Assembly (NCBI RefSeq): GCF_000429465.1
Contig: NZ_AUBX01000014.1
Span: 248,001-312,000 of the forward strand
DNA length: 64,000 nt
Direction of reading: 5' to 3'
Source: Algoriphagus vanfongensis DSM 17529
Lineage (GTDB): Bacteria; Bacteroidota; Bacteroidia; Cytophagales; Cyclobacteriaceae
Position numbers and translations under genes: made by a program. Shown in pieces: positions 53,694-63,204 of the stretch. The notes beneath the pieces were generated by a model that saw only the letters and a list, made by a program, of their open reading frames with translations, did no database searches and was not told the origin of the DNA. How positions within the stretch are numbered: position 1 is the stretch's first letter; the number at the start of each line of letters is the position of its first letter.

Positions 53694-53760
53694 ACAAATG
53701 GCTTAAGTCTCCAGACTTCGCTCCAAAATGAGGCTGGCCCAGACTGGACACTTACGCTAC
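53694..53760. repeat. Dispersed repeat, copy 2 (CTCCAGACTT module)
   Basis: Matches 50515-50574 in ACAAATGG, AAG-CTCCAGACTT, CCAAAAT and GGC, with small changes. Its 3' end runs into a short pyrimidine-rich stretch. Confidence 0.7.
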
Positions 53761-53929
53761 TCTAGATACTATACTGCCGCAGTCTGCTTGCTTCGACGAA
53801 GTTCTGTTCCCGTCTTATTTCGAGAAACCAATTTTTAAATCAGATCCCCTATCTAGAAAGCCATCCCAAACATTTTGCCCTATCTTGAGGCTCCAAACTA
53901 AGACTTCATCCACCCAAACAATACTCACT

Positions 53930-54814
53930 ATGAAAAAGCTTCTATTCACTTTTTCTATCTGTCTATTCATAGCCACTATCACTTTGGCACAAAACAAACC
54001 TGCCTACCAGCTTTTTGACAATCGCGGCAAGCAGGCAGATTATGATAAAATGATTCGGGATCTCGCCAAAAGCGACATGGTCTTTTTCGGTGAGTACCAC
54101 ACCAATCCGATTTCCCACTGGCTCCAACTGGAGATGTGCCACAGTTTCTATGAAATCAAAGGGCAAGACCTGTATCTGGGAGCGGAAATGTTTGAAAACG
54201 GCAACCAACTCGTGATCGACGAATACTTGCAAGACCTCTATCCGGAAGACAAAATGCTCCCAGAGATCACCCAGCTTTGGTCCAATTACCAAACAGACTA
54301 CAAACCGCTTTTGGATTTTGCAAAGGATAAAAACCTGAGATTTATCGCCACCAATATTCCGCGCAGGTATGCTTCCCTCATCCATAAAAAGGGCATAGAA
54401 TCCCTTCAACTACTGAGCCCAGAGGCACGAGCTATGATCGGACCGGATTTGGAAAAATACTTTGATCCCACTGTCAAAGCTTATGCGGAAATGGGAAAAG
54501 CGATGGGTGATCATATCCCACCCAATATGCTCAACATCCAGACTGCCCAAGCCGCCAAGGATGCTACGATGGCGCACTTTTCCATCGAATCCTTTCAGCC
54601 CGGCAACTTGCTGTTCCATTTCCAAGGCTCCTATCACTCCAATTATTCCCAAGGAATCATCTGGTGGATCAATCAGATTCGTCCAGGCTTCACGATCAAA
54701 TCCATCACCACTCTGACAGAAAAAGAATGGAAAGAACTAAGCAAGGAAGACCGAGAAAGCATCGCTGACTATATCATCGTGGTCGCAGATCGCATGACTC
54801 AGACAAAGCGCTAA
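53930..54814 (+). CDS. ChaN-family (DUF399) secreted protein
   Basis: 294 residues from ATG 53930 (the longer frame starts at TTG 53885). Signal peptide MKKLLFTFSICLFIATITLA. The family core reads MVFFGEYHTNPISHWLQLEM, LGAEMFENGNQLVIDEYL, and KNLRFIATNIPRRYASLIHK. ChaN proteins bind haem or iron in some bacteria; the role here is inferred only from the family. Single-gene unit. Confidence 0.85.
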   Translation: MKKLLFTFSICLFIATITLAQNKPAYQLFDNRGKQADYDKMIRDLAKSDMVFFGEYHTNPISHWLQLEMCHSFYEIKGQDLYLGAEMFENGNQLVIDEYLQDLYPEDKMLPEITQLWSNYQTDYKPLLDFAKDKNLRFIATNIPRRYASLIHKKGIESLQLLSPEARAMIGPDLEKYFDPTVKAYAEMGKAMGDHIPPNMLNIQTAQAAKDATMAHFSIESFQPGNLLFHFQGSYHSNYSQGIIWWINQIRPGFTIKSITTLTEKEWKELSKEDRESIADYIIVVADRMTQTKR

Positions 54815-54962
54815 TGTACCGCCAAGAGTCGAGCACCAGAGTAGTCGGCAAAATTATAGTATTTTCAACTTCTTGAATTACTTACAGTTGATCGGTTCGA
54901 AAGGCTTCAGGACTAGTAGCCCCACCGGAAATGGCTGTTTCGCTTCACCTAACCCAAGATAA

Positions 54963-55997
54963 ATGACGAAGAAAAATAAAACGCTACTCATCAGGATCAC
55001 GCTGCTAGTCGGAACTGCCATTTCTCTCTATTTCGTGCCCTGGCTCTTGGTAAAAGCATGGATTCTACCTCTCCCAGACAGCGTTCAGGAGCAAGCAGAT
55101 CAGGCCATTGCTCATGGATTTGATGGAGTGATAGTCTATGTAGATCAAGGTGGTCAGTCTCCTCAGTTTGTTGCTTCTGGATGGCATAATCGTGAGACGA
55201 AGATCCCTACCAGACCAGATGCCCTTTTCAAAATTGCCAGCATCAGCAAGCTATACGATGCTGTAGCAGTCACCAAATTGGTCAAGGATGGGCGACTTTC
55301 TTTGGACAAGACCCTTGCGGAATACTTACCCGAACTGAAAGGCAGAATCGAAAATGCAGATCAAATCACCTTAAGGCTGATGATTCAGCACCGAAGCGGC
55401 ATTCCCAATTTCACAGACGCTCCGAATTTTTGGGCTGAACCGACACAGACTTATGAAGAGAGCCTTGCCTTGATTCTGGACCAGCCGGCCAATTTTGAAC
55501 CGGGAGAAGACTATCAATATTGCAACACCAATTATCTGCTGATCAATAAAATCATGGATGATGCGCTGGGCTACGACAATTTTCAATTCATCCAAGAAGA
55601 AATCCTTAATCCATTAAACCTCAAGCACACCTATGGCTCGCTCAAAGAAGTGAATCTGGATGATGTCATGAGTGGCTATCATGTGGGACATCCGCATGAT
55701 TTGAAAGCTGACGAGCATGGGATGCTCGCCACGGCGGAAGACGTAGGCACTTTTGTGAGAGCTCTAAATGATGGGTCAGTCTTCGCAGCCGGCGAACAGG
55801 AAATCTACGAATCCATCTATGAATATGAGCATGGAGGATGGGTGCCGGGATATCAGAGTTTTGCCAAATACCACAAAGACCTCGATGCCGTCACGGTGGA
55901 ATTTTACAGCACTACTGATTCCAAACTATACAATTGGAACCTGTCAGAAATCATCAATACTAGAATCGTGAAAATTTTAAAAAAGAAAAGGGAATAA
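54963..55997 (+). CDS. Membrane-anchored serine beta-lactamase-like hydrolase
   Basis: 344 residues, N-terminal membrane anchor (ITLLVGTAISLYFVPWLLVK). The penicillin-binding/beta-lactamase class C motifs are present: SISK (Ser93, Lys96) and YCN (Tyr186, Asn188), with the C-terminal box less clear (EHGGWVPGYQS). Such proteins act as esterases, D-aminopeptidases or peptidoglycan hydrolases; antibiotic resistance is unlikely from this architecture. Confidence 0.88.
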   Translation: MTKKNKTLLIRITLLVGTAISLYFVPWLLVKAWILPLPDSVQEQADQAIAHGFDGVIVYVDQGGQSPQFVASGWHNRETKIPTRPDALFKIASISKLYDAVAVTKLVKDGRLSLDKTLAEYLPELKGRIENADQITLRLMIQHRSGIPNFTDAPNFWAEPTQTYEESLALILDQPANFEPGEDYQYCNTNYLLINKIMDDALGYDNFQFIQEEILNPLNLKHTYGSLKEVNLDDVMSGYHVGHPHDLKADEHGMLATAEDVGTFVRALNDGSVFAAGEQEIYESIYEYEHGGWVPGYQSFAKYHKDLDAVTVEFYSTTDSKLYNWNLSEIINTRIVKILKKKRE

Positions 55998-56078
55998 AGG
56001 GTAGCGATAATTCTGCTGAGAAGGCAATTGAAGGCCTTATTCCCCCTTTGTGCGCTAGACAGTTTCTATAAAGGCTTC

Positions 56079-56507
56079 TTACTTTTCAACTTTTGCATAG
56101 CCAAAATTGACCGAGAACTCCACGCACCAGATCAGGACATAGGAATACTTATCCAAATCAAGCTCTTCCGGTAGATCATAGTCAAAATCCCCTTTGATTC
56201 CTTGAAGCTCTCCCAGGGAAACGAATTCGGAAGCCTTGGTATCAGTCGCCATGTACACTTCCAATAGAGGACCATTGTCCGTCATGAAATCAGAAAATGT
56301 CAATAGTCCCTCTTCCAAATCCGCACTGGCCTTGCCTGAGGTAGGATGGGCATCCGAAACAAAATCTCCCATATAGAGTGTCATCCCATCGCTGGGATTG
56401 TCCATCTGATCCATTGGATCAGGAATTATCGGGTCCTCAGATTCATCCATGCAGGCAACAAACAGCAATGGAAACACCAACAACATGAGTAAAATTCTAG
56501 CTTTCAT
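56079..56507 (-). CDS. DM13-domain lipoprotein
   Basis: 142 residues from ATG 56507 (GTG 56513 is possible). Lipobox PLLFVAC. The DM13 domain is clear: HPTSGKASADLEEG, GPLLEVYMATDTKASEFVSL, GDFDYDLPEELDLDKYSYVL and IWCVEFSVNFGYAKV, whose Cys is the conserved redox-type residue of this domain. The biochemical role is not established. It is convergent with the beta-lactamase-like gene. Confidence 0.88.
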   Translation of the reverse strand: MKARILLMLLVFPLLFVACMDESEDPIIPDPMDQMDNPSDGMTLYMGDFVSDAHPTSGKASADLEEGLLTFSDFMTDNGPLLEVYMATDTKASEFVSLGELQGIKGDFDYDLPEELDLDKYSYVLIWCVEFSVNFGYAKVEK

Positions 56508-56600
56508 GATCACTTAAATTTTGGTCCTAGCAACATCAAGTTACTGATTTTAAACTGGAATGCGAATCCAAAAACCCACTAACTCTCTGAATTCTAGCCT

Positions 56601-57518
56601 CTAGTTGACCTTAAAAACCCCTTCAGGCACTTTCCCAATCCAAGATTCATAAGGGATTTCCAGTCCAAAAATGCGGGATACTACCAGGGCGGTGTTGGTA
56701 TTGGAGTTGGGAGATGCAAGCTTTTTCCCCTGCTCAACCTGAGGCCCGCGTATCATCCAAGGCACTTCCATTTCAGCTACAGAGGTACCGCCATGGCCCG
56801 TTCCTACACCTCCATGATCTGTAAAAAGAAGGATATGCGCATCTTCATAGAGATCTTCTGATTTGAGTTGCGAGACAAATTCACCAAGCTCCAGATCCAG
56901 TTGCTCGATGGCAGAAATGTATTCCTGCGACAGCCATTCATAGGAATGCCCCGCATGATCCACATGCACGGTATACAAGAAAACCAAGCTTGGACTATTC
57001 CGATTGACTTTCAAAAAGTCGAATGCCGCCTGATAATTTGCTGAAAAGCCATCTTCCTCCTCAAACTTCACCTCATCCAAGTATTTCTGATTGATCGGCT
57101 TGATCAGATTTGCCCAGTTGTAATAATAAGCTGTTTTTGCATGCGGCATTTGATCCTTGAGCACTTTGAAAATAGAAGGAAAATACCCGTCTTCGTCCAC
57201 TTCCTGAGGATCTAAGGGATGCTGTTCTTTTTCCCAGGCATTGTTAAAAACTCCATGCTGCTCGGGGCCAGCTCCGGTCAAATGACTGGTCCAATTGGGC
57301 ATAGTCACCGACGGCATCACCGTGCGGGTAGTGAGAGAAATCACCCCATCGGCAAACAAACTATCCATATGGGGATGCTTTGCCTGCAAATATCCTTCTG
57401 TCCCAAAGCCATCAATGCCTATCATGATCACGCGCTGATTAGCTGGCGTGGAATCAATGCAACTCTGATAGATAAGGACTACCAAGAGCAAGATCAGTGG
57501 AAACAAAAATTTTTTCAT
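56601..57518 (-). CDS. Secreted type I phosphodiesterase/nucleotide pyrophosphatase-like lipoprotein
   Basis: 305 residues; lipobox YQSC. The alkaline-phosphatase-superfamily pattern is visible: RVIMIGIDGFGTEGYL (metal Asp), VMPSVTMPNWTSHLTGAGPE with the catalytic Thr, VHVDHAGHSYEW and FTDHGGVGTGHGG (metal Asp/His). It would hydrolyse phosphodiester or phosphate esters in the periplasm. It is 90 bp upstream of the DM13 gene on the same strand. Confidence 0.88.
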   Translation of the reverse strand: MKKFLFPLILLLVVLIYQSCIDSTPANQRVIMIGIDGFGTEGYLQAKHPHMDSLFADGVISLTTRTVMPSVTMPNWTSHLTGAGPEQHGVFNNAWEKEQHPLDPQEVDEDGYFPSIFKVLKDQMPHAKTAYYYNWANLIKPINQKYLDEVKFEEEDGFSANYQAAFDFLKVNRNSPSLVFLYTVHVDHAGHSYEWLSQEYISAIEQLDLELGEFVSQLKSEDLYEDAHILLFTDHGGVGTGHGGTSVAEMEVPWMIRGPQVEQGKKLASPNSNTNTALVVSRIFGLEIPYESWIGKVPEGVFKVN

Positions 57519-57718
57519 GGCTTGCTAGTATAATTTTCTTGAGAAGAAATTTATTTTCCGCTAAGGTAAAATAATTTCTCAGCTAGCAAAGCACCTCTAG
57601 GTTACCTTTTCATTACACCAAAGTCATTTTTTGAAGGGTAAAAAGAAGGGGGCAGGAGCAAGAAGCTCCGATTTGGTGTTAAATAAATCAATTACCCCCA
57701 TTCTCAACCATGAAATCT

Positions 57719-58258
57719 TCAGAACAAATCATCGGTTGCACTAGGCCCTGCCATGGGCATTGGAACTCGATTGGTTTGTTTTTTCTTTTTCCGGCTCACG
57801 AGCCGCTGCCAGATCTTATATTGCTTTTCGGAAAACAACAACTGCAACCTAGCGTCCAGCTTGCGCTCCACACCCCGAATATCCTGAGTCACGGGATCTA
57901 GAGAGATCTTCAGCAAGTCCACCTGCGCTAGTGCTGCCTCAAAATCCATCGCATCGTCGATTTTATCTATTGCCTGATCATAGGCCACGAAATTTCGCTG
58001 AATGAATTCCTGATGGCCCCGCTCCAAGTCTGAGATCTCGGTCTCATAGGCATCGATAGAAAAGTCCAAAATCTTTGCTGCAGCCTTATCTTCTCCCACT
58101 TTGAGTTTTTTGGCAATGGCAGCTGAGTCAAAGTGAATTACTTGAAGCAATTTTTCCATTCGCAGGATCGGAGACTGAGTACTCGACTGGGCAAAGCCCG
58201 CCTGGCAACACAGAAATACTCCGACTGTAGCAATCACATAAAGGGAATAGGTACGCAT
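57719..58258 (-). CDS. Secreted helical protein of unknown function
   Basis: 179 residues from ATG 58258, signal peptide ending AGFAQ. The rest is helical with charged heptads (ISDLERGHQEFIQRNFVAYD, IRGVERKLDARLQLLFSEKQ) and a basic tail KKKKQ, reminiscent of Spy/CpxP-like periplasmic adaptor proteins, but the LTxxQ motif is missing. It begins 1 bp after the outer-membrane gene stop, so both belong to one operon. Confidence 0.72.
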   Translation of the reverse strand: MRTYSLYVIATVGVFLCCQAGFAQSSTQSPILRMEKLLQVIHFDSAAIAKKLKVGEDKAAAKILDFSIDAYETEISDLERGHQEFIQRNFVAYDQAIDKIDDAMDFEAALAQVDLLKISLDPVTQDIRGVERKLDARLQLLFSEKQYKIWQRLVSRKKKKQTNRVPMPMAGPSATDDLF

Positions 58259-58259
58259 A

Positions 58260-59483
58260 TCAATCAAAACTAAAGCGCTGGAACCAGCGGTCAGAAAGGG
58301 TGAAATTCAAGGTGATAGTATGAAGGCTTTCTTTGGAAAGAGCATCGCTATAGCCGGTGGTCTTGTACTGATATCCCAGAGTAACCCGACTGCTGGCATT
58401 CAGTGGCACTCCTAATCCCCCTCCGATACTGTAGATAGGAATTTTGGCACCATCCAAAGCCAGCGAGCCTGTCTGATAGCTCAATCCAAAGGAGTAATTG
58501 ATTCTTTTCAAAAACTCCGAGCTGAAATAGTCGGGCATGTATTCGGCTCCAAAGCTATACACCTGATTGTCCACCGACTGTGTAACATCCGGAGAAGCCA
58601 AAGCATAGAGATAATCTCCCGCAATCACCCATGATTTGGTGTGCAGAGCCAGCCCACCGCGTATACTTGGGCCCAGTTCGTAGGTATCAGATGTCTCATC
58701 CGACTCGTAGAGCAGGTCTTGATCGATGTAGGTATAGACAATATCTGAGGTATTGCCCTTGATTTTGGAATTGATGTTCCCGGTAGCCCCGAACACCATG
58801 GCATAATCATCCTTTCGCAAAAACATATATTGGAACCCTAGATCTGCTCCTACCCCGGAAAAGGAAGTCTGACCTTTGGACACATAACCTGCTTCATTGA
58901 CATTGAGATAAGTCGCCTCTTCGGTATTGTTTCCAAAGAGATAATAGGGTCTGACCCCAATCGAAAACCGGTTGCCCAACTGAGTGGAGAGGTTCATATA
59001 GGCCTTATTGAGATTTCCCCAACCTTTGAATACTCGGGTATACTGCTCCGAAAGCCCTTCGAAATACACTCTATCCGAGAAGCTGTAATCTTTGGTCGTC
59101 AAAGGAGTCAAGCCAAGAGATACCGAGAAATGCTTGGAGGGCTTAAACCAAAAACTGAAGTAATTGAGATTGGAGAAATTGTTGGCTAGCTGATCACCTG
59201 AGGTTTCCACCACCTGATAATTGTAGCTGGCATCCACATCTACCATAAAGGTATATCCTGTCTGAATACCCGTTTGGGAGGCAGGATTGACCGTATTGAG
59301 AAAATAAGGAGAGCGAACTCCTGCTCCCGTGCCTCCGAGCCTTCCTGCCATACCGAAGTTATCATAGGCAGGCAATCCCAATCCATAGGTAGAATAGAGT
59401 GATCCATGACCTCTCTGTGCCCATACTTCCCAGGAACCCAAGCAAGCAAAACAGAACAGCAAAGAAACTACTGCTTTATTCAT
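58260..59483 (-). CDS. Outer-membrane beta-barrel protein (PorP/FadL-like size)
   Basis: 407 residues. Signal peptide ends VWAQ. The rest is antiparallel beta-strand with alternating hydrophobic and aromatic residues: GRLGGTGAGVRSPYFLNTVN, TTKDYSFSDRVYFEGL, SFGAEYMPDYFSSEFL. Terminal strand WFQRFSFD. A family cannot be named with certainty; it matches uncharacterised outer-membrane proteins of this phylum. Followed directly by the helical secreted gene. Confidence 0.8.
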   Translation of the reverse strand: MNKAVVSLLFCFACLGSWEVWAQRGHGSLYSTYGLGLPAYDNFGMAGRLGGTGAGVRSPYFLNTVNPASQTGIQTGYTFMVDVDASYNYQVVETSGDQLANNFSNLNYFSFWFKPSKHFSVSLGLTPLTTKDYSFSDRVYFEGLSEQYTRVFKGWGNLNKAYMNLSTQLGNRFSIGVRPYYLFGNNTEEATYLNVNEAGYVSKGQTSFSGVGADLGFQYMFLRKDDYAMVFGATGNINSKIKGNTSDIVYTYIDQDLLYESDETSDTYELGPSIRGGLALHTKSWVIAGDYLYALASPDVTQSVDNQVYSFGAEYMPDYFSSEFLKRINYSFGLSYQTGSLALDGAKIPIYSIGGGLGVPLNASSRVTLGYQYKTTGYSDALSKESLHTITLNFTLSDRWFQRFSFD

Positions 59484-59721
59484 GTCTGATTTTTTGCCTG
59501 CAAACTAGCCTGAGCAAAAGCCACTTGACGGTTTTTTGGAGCAAGAGGGGATTTTTCCAGACCAAATGGAAAAGAACCCCTAGCAATCTCAAAATGGAGT
59601 TTTTGGACCAGCCTTCAATTTCATCGATAAAATCCACCCATTGCTCTACAAAAACAACCGAAATCTCTAAAAGTCAGCATGCTCCATTTCCCGGCTCCTA
59701 GTTTTGAAATCAAAAAAAATA

Positions 59722-60993
59722 ATGAGGCACACAGGCTGGTTCTGCTTTCTGGTTTTGATCCTGAGCTCTTGCTTCGAAAATGAATACCTGGACGATCTTC
59801 CCATCTCGGAGATAGAGGTACCATTTGACATCAAGAAAGTAGAGAAAACTGATATTACCTTTTCCACCTTTTTGGAAGACTCCATTCCTACCAGTGGCAA
59901 AGAAACCTTTCTATTGGGCAATTATTCCGATCCATACAGGGGACATGTGGTGGCGGAGCCTTACTTCGAGTTTGAGCTCAATACACTTAATACCAGCTTT
60001 GAGGAGTATCACGCATTTGATTCCTTGGTATTCTCGATCAAACTGTCCGACTATCACTATGATACTGCTGCGGTATTTCCGCTCTCAGTCTACGAAATCA
60101 CAGAATCCATCGAGTACATCGATGACAAAGACTATATCTATAACTATGAAACTTTCAATCGTGGCAGAGAACCTCTTGTCACTGCTGAGAAAAGACTCTA
60201 TCCCTCAGACAGCACCCTGACCATCACTCTCCCTTATGACTTTGGCAATAATCTTTGGCTCCAGTCCAAAGGAAGCAGCTCCATTATGACCACGACGGAG
60301 GACTTCAGGGACGCTCTGAAAGGGCTCTCACTCGTAGCAGAAGGCACGAGCCCTTTGATCACATTTACCAAGGACAGCTACCTGACTTTCTATTATCACA
60401 ATGATGATGACATGGAGCCCGGAGCACTGGAATATCAGATTCCTATCGGAGATCTCTCGATGGGTTTTACACACATGGAGGTAAATCTGGACCAAACTCC
60501 CTTCTCAGGATTAGGCTCTTATGAAATCCTCCCTGCTTCCGAAAGTCAAAATCTCGCCATATCCGATGAACTGAGCGGGGCATCTATCCGGATAGAAATC
60601 GGAAACGTCAAAGACATCGCAGAGGTGGACTATGAATATCATATTTCGGAAGCCAATCTATTTATCCCCATCAAAAAGGGAACCTACAGCAGTGTGTTCA
60701 ACCCCTTAGCTCAAAAAGTAGATGTCTACGTCCTGTCTGCCAATAAGAAAATCAAAAGCTATCTGACCACTGCCTCTCTGGCAAGTTGGGATGAGGTATT
60801 TCAGGAGGCTACTTACTACAAGATCCCCATCATTGATTTTGTCGAGGACATGATTTTGGACAGCGAGACTGGCGAAGGCTTAGTCTTGGACATCTATCCT
60901 GAATCCTCCCTGACAACCGGCTATCTGGTGGCCGGCGAAAATTCCGAACGCTATCGCACCAGACTCGAAATCACAATTATCCCATTAAACTAA
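59722..60993 (+). CDS. DUF4270 secreted lipoprotein
   Basis: 423 residues from ATG 59722 (the longer frame starts with TTG). Lipobox VLILSSC. The DUF4270 region shows the FLEDSIPTSGKETFLLGNYS segment, typical of this phylum-specific family, in which members are large beta-rich surface lipoproteins. Divergent from the outer-membrane gene. The stop codon shares one base with the start of the following Kelch gene. Confidence 0.85.
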   Translation: MRHTGWFCFLVLILSSCFENEYLDDLPISEIEVPFDIKKVEKTDITFSTFLEDSIPTSGKETFLLGNYSDPYRGHVVAEPYFEFELNTLNTSFEEYHAFDSLVFSIKLSDYHYDTAAVFPLSVYEITESIEYIDDKDYIYNYETFNRGREPLVTAEKRLYPSDSTLTITLPYDFGNNLWLQSKGSSSIMTTTEDFRDALKGLSLVAEGTSPLITFTKDSYLTFYYHNDDDMEPGALEYQIPIGDLSMGFTHMEVNLDQTPFSGLGSYEILPASESQNLAISDELSGASIRIEIGNVKDIAEVDYEYHISEANLFIPIKKGTYSSVFNPLAQKVDVYVLSANKKIKSYLTTASLASWDEVFQEATYYKIPIIDFVEDMILDSETGEGLVLDIYPESSLTTGYLVAGENSERYRTRLEITIIPLN

Positions 60994-61988
60994 TGATTAT
61001 GAAAAAAGTAAACCAACACTTCTCCGTTTGGCACTTATTACTCCTGCTCCTGCCTTTTTGGGCATGTACAACTGATGAAGAAGATGACTCTGAAGGCAAC
61101 TGGGTCAGACGATCCTACTTCGAAGGAAGCAACCGGTCCGATGCCAGCTCTTTCACGATAGGCACACGGATGTTTGTCGTCGGCGGATACACGGGTGATG
61201 ACTATGACAACGAGCTATGGGAATATGACTCTGACAGCGATTATTGGATCAAAAGAGCCGATTTCCCAGGGACCCCACGCAGCAATGCCGTCGCCTTTAG
61301 CATTGGGAACAAGGGCTACTATGGCACCGGATATGATGGCAGAAATCGCCTGAAAGACTTCTGGGAATACGATCAAAACTCAGACACTTGGACGCAGATT
61401 GCCGATTTTGGCGGCACAGCCAGACATACAGCGATCGGTTTTGCTGTAGCCGGAGCGGGCTATGTCGGTACAGGCTTTGACGGCAGCGAGCAAAAGGATT
61501 TTTACAAATACGACCCAGCTACAGACACCTGGGAGACCATCGTCAGCATGGGAGGCTCCAAAAGATCTGGTGCTTTTGTATTCGTCATCGATGATACAGC
61601 CTACATCGGCGGAGGGATCAACAACGGCATCTACCAGTTTGACTTCTGGGCGCTGGACGGAACCACTGGTACATGGACTCAAAAAACAGACTTGGACGAG
61701 GAGGATGACTACACGCTGGCTAGGACAGAGGCTACAGCATTCTCCATAGGTGCCTACGGCTATATCGCTACAGGTTCCAATGGCTCCCTCGTCTCCAATG
61801 TATGGGAATACATCCCAGCTACCGACGAATGGAATGACAAGACAGATTTTGAAGGAACCTTAAGAACTGGCGCAACAGCATTTTCTGATGGCAACAGAGC
61901 CTTTGTGCTACTGGGACGTAGTTCAAGTGTGAGATTTGACGACATCTGGGAGTTCCAGCCTTTTGTGACCTACGATGACGAGGACTAA
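60993..61988 (+). CDS. Kelch-repeat lipoprotein
   Basis: 331 residues, lipobox PFWAC. Six Kelch-like blades of about 48 residues, each with a double-glycine or TG-Y/F-D turn and a W near the end: RMFVVGGYTGDDYDNELWEY, GNKGYYGTGYDGRNRLKDFW, GAGYVGTGFDGSEQKDFYKY, TAYIGGGINNGIYQFDFW, YGYIATGSNGSLVSNVWEY, AFVLLGRSSSVRFDDIWEF. A propeller that would bind a ligand or partner at the surface. It overlaps the DUF4270 stop by one base, so the two are one unit. Confidence 0.88.
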   Translation: MIMKKVNQHFSVWHLLLLLLPFWACTTDEEDDSEGNWVRRSYFEGSNRSDASSFTIGTRMFVVGGYTGDDYDNELWEYDSDSDYWIKRADFPGTPRSNAVAFSIGNKGYYGTGYDGRNRLKDFWEYDQNSDTWTQIADFGGTARHTAIGFAVAGAGYVGTGFDGSEQKDFYKYDPATDTWETIVSMGGSKRSGAFVFVIDDTAYIGGGINNGIYQFDFWALDGTTGTWTQKTDLDEEDDYTLARTEATAFSIGAYGYIATGSNGSLVSNVWEYIPATDEWNDKTDFEGTLRTGATAFSDGNRAFVLLGRSSSVRFDDIWEFQPFVTYDDED

Positions 61989-62017
61989 TCTCCAAACCTA
62001 TAATAAACCTTAAATGT

Positions 62018-62060
62018 AAGACGCTGATTGTAAGCCTTTGCCTACAATTAGCGTCTTTTG
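62018..62060 (+). terminator. Intrinsic terminator after the Kelch gene
   Basis: AAGACGCTGATTGTA (62019-62033) pairs with TACAATTAGCGTCTT (62043-62057) with one mismatch and a short loop. A TTTTG tail follows, so termination is moderate and the next gene may receive read-through. Confidence 0.75.
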
Positions 62061-62076
62061 TGGCAAAATCAAATCC

Positions 62077-63204
62077 ATGAAGGATCGGGCTGTACTCAAA
62101 AAGATCATACATCTGGCGATCGTAGGAATTCTGCTTTCCTCGACCTATCCTTTCTTTGCGAGACCGGAGATGAGCAATGAGCAGATCATCAAAATGCTGC
62201 TCTACAATGTAAACCTGATCGCCATGTATTGGGTCAATACGGCTGTACTCATCCCTAAATTTGTCCATGCTGGCAAATACAACAAGTATATCCTCAGCAT
62301 TTTGGGTCTGTTGATATTCTCTATGATCTTACTATCGATCATCAACCGGGTATTTCCAGACCTCCCTCCGGGCATGCGCCCCCAGTTTAACCCCGAAATG
62401 GGAAATGGCAACTTCCCAAGAATAAACCCTGAAAACGGACAGGAATTCAGACCAAGGAGATTTGATGAATCCTTTGGCTTCAAAACATTCATTCCACGCT
62501 TTTTTCTACTTCCCTTTATTTTCCAATTTCTCGTCATGCTGGGAGCAGGAACCTCCTTTGAGTTGATTTCGCTATTTGACAAAGAGCGAAAACGAAATGA
62601 CGACATGGAAAAACAGAAGGCAATCGGAGAGTTGAATTTCCTCAAAAACCAGCTCAACCCGCACTTCCTCCTCAATGCTCTCAACAACATCTACAGCCTA
62701 GCCCGCAAAAAATCGGATGACACCACTCAGGCAGTACTTCTGCTCTCGGATTTGCTGCGCTATGTGCTCTACGAAACCAAAAAAACCAAAACTCCCATCC
62801 GGCAAGAGATCGAGTTTATCAAAAACTACATTCAGCTCGAAAAACTGAAATTTACCGACGAGGATGCTCCCAATATCAACTTATCCATCTCAGTCAAAAA
62901 CATGGAATATCCCATCGAGCCTCTCTTGCTGATGACTCTGATCGAAAACTCCTTCAAGCATGGCGTTTCTTACCTAAATCCCTCTTTTATCTTGGTTTCG
63001 CTGGAAGAAAATGACAAAGAAATCCGTTTTTCGGTAGTCAATAGCATGGCTAAAAAGTCCGAAAACAAAACCAAAAACACCCAAAAAGGACTCGGGATCC
63101 AGACCTTGGAAAAACAACTTGAACTGATCTATCCAGGAAAACACAGCTTCCATCAGACTGTGGAAAATAATGTCTTCAAAACCTTCTTAACGATCAAAAA
63201 ATGA
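62077..63204 (+). CDS. LytS-type membrane sensor histidine kinase
   Basis: 375 residues from ATG 62077. Three to four membrane segments in the first 175 residues (NVNLIAMYWVNTAVLIPKFV, ILSILGLLIFSMILLSIIN, FFLLPFIFQFLVMLGAG). The His_kinase motif is LNFLKNQLNPHFLLNALNNI with phospho-acceptor His196, followed by a HATPase region LLMTLIENSFKHGVSYLNP and KGLGIQTLEKQLELIY. It would phosphorylate the LytTR regulator whose gene overlaps by four bases. The signal is unknown. Confidence 0.92.
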   Translation: MKDRAVLKKIIHLAIVGILLSSTYPFFARPEMSNEQIIKMLLYNVNLIAMYWVNTAVLIPKFVHAGKYNKYILSILGLLIFSMILLSIINRVFPDLPPGMRPQFNPEMGNGNFPRINPENGQEFRPRRFDESFGFKTFIPRFFLLPFIFQFLVMLGAGTSFELISLFDKERKRNDDMEKQKAIGELNFLKNQLNPHFLLNALNNIYSLARKKSDDTTQAVLLLSDLLRYVLYETKKTKTPIRQEIEFIKNYIQLEKLKFTDEDAPNINLSISVKNMEYPIEPLLLMTLIENSFKHGVSYLNPSFILVSLEENDKEIRFSVVNSMAKKSENKTKNTQKGLGIQTLEKQLELIYPGKHSFHQTVENNVFKTFLTIKK

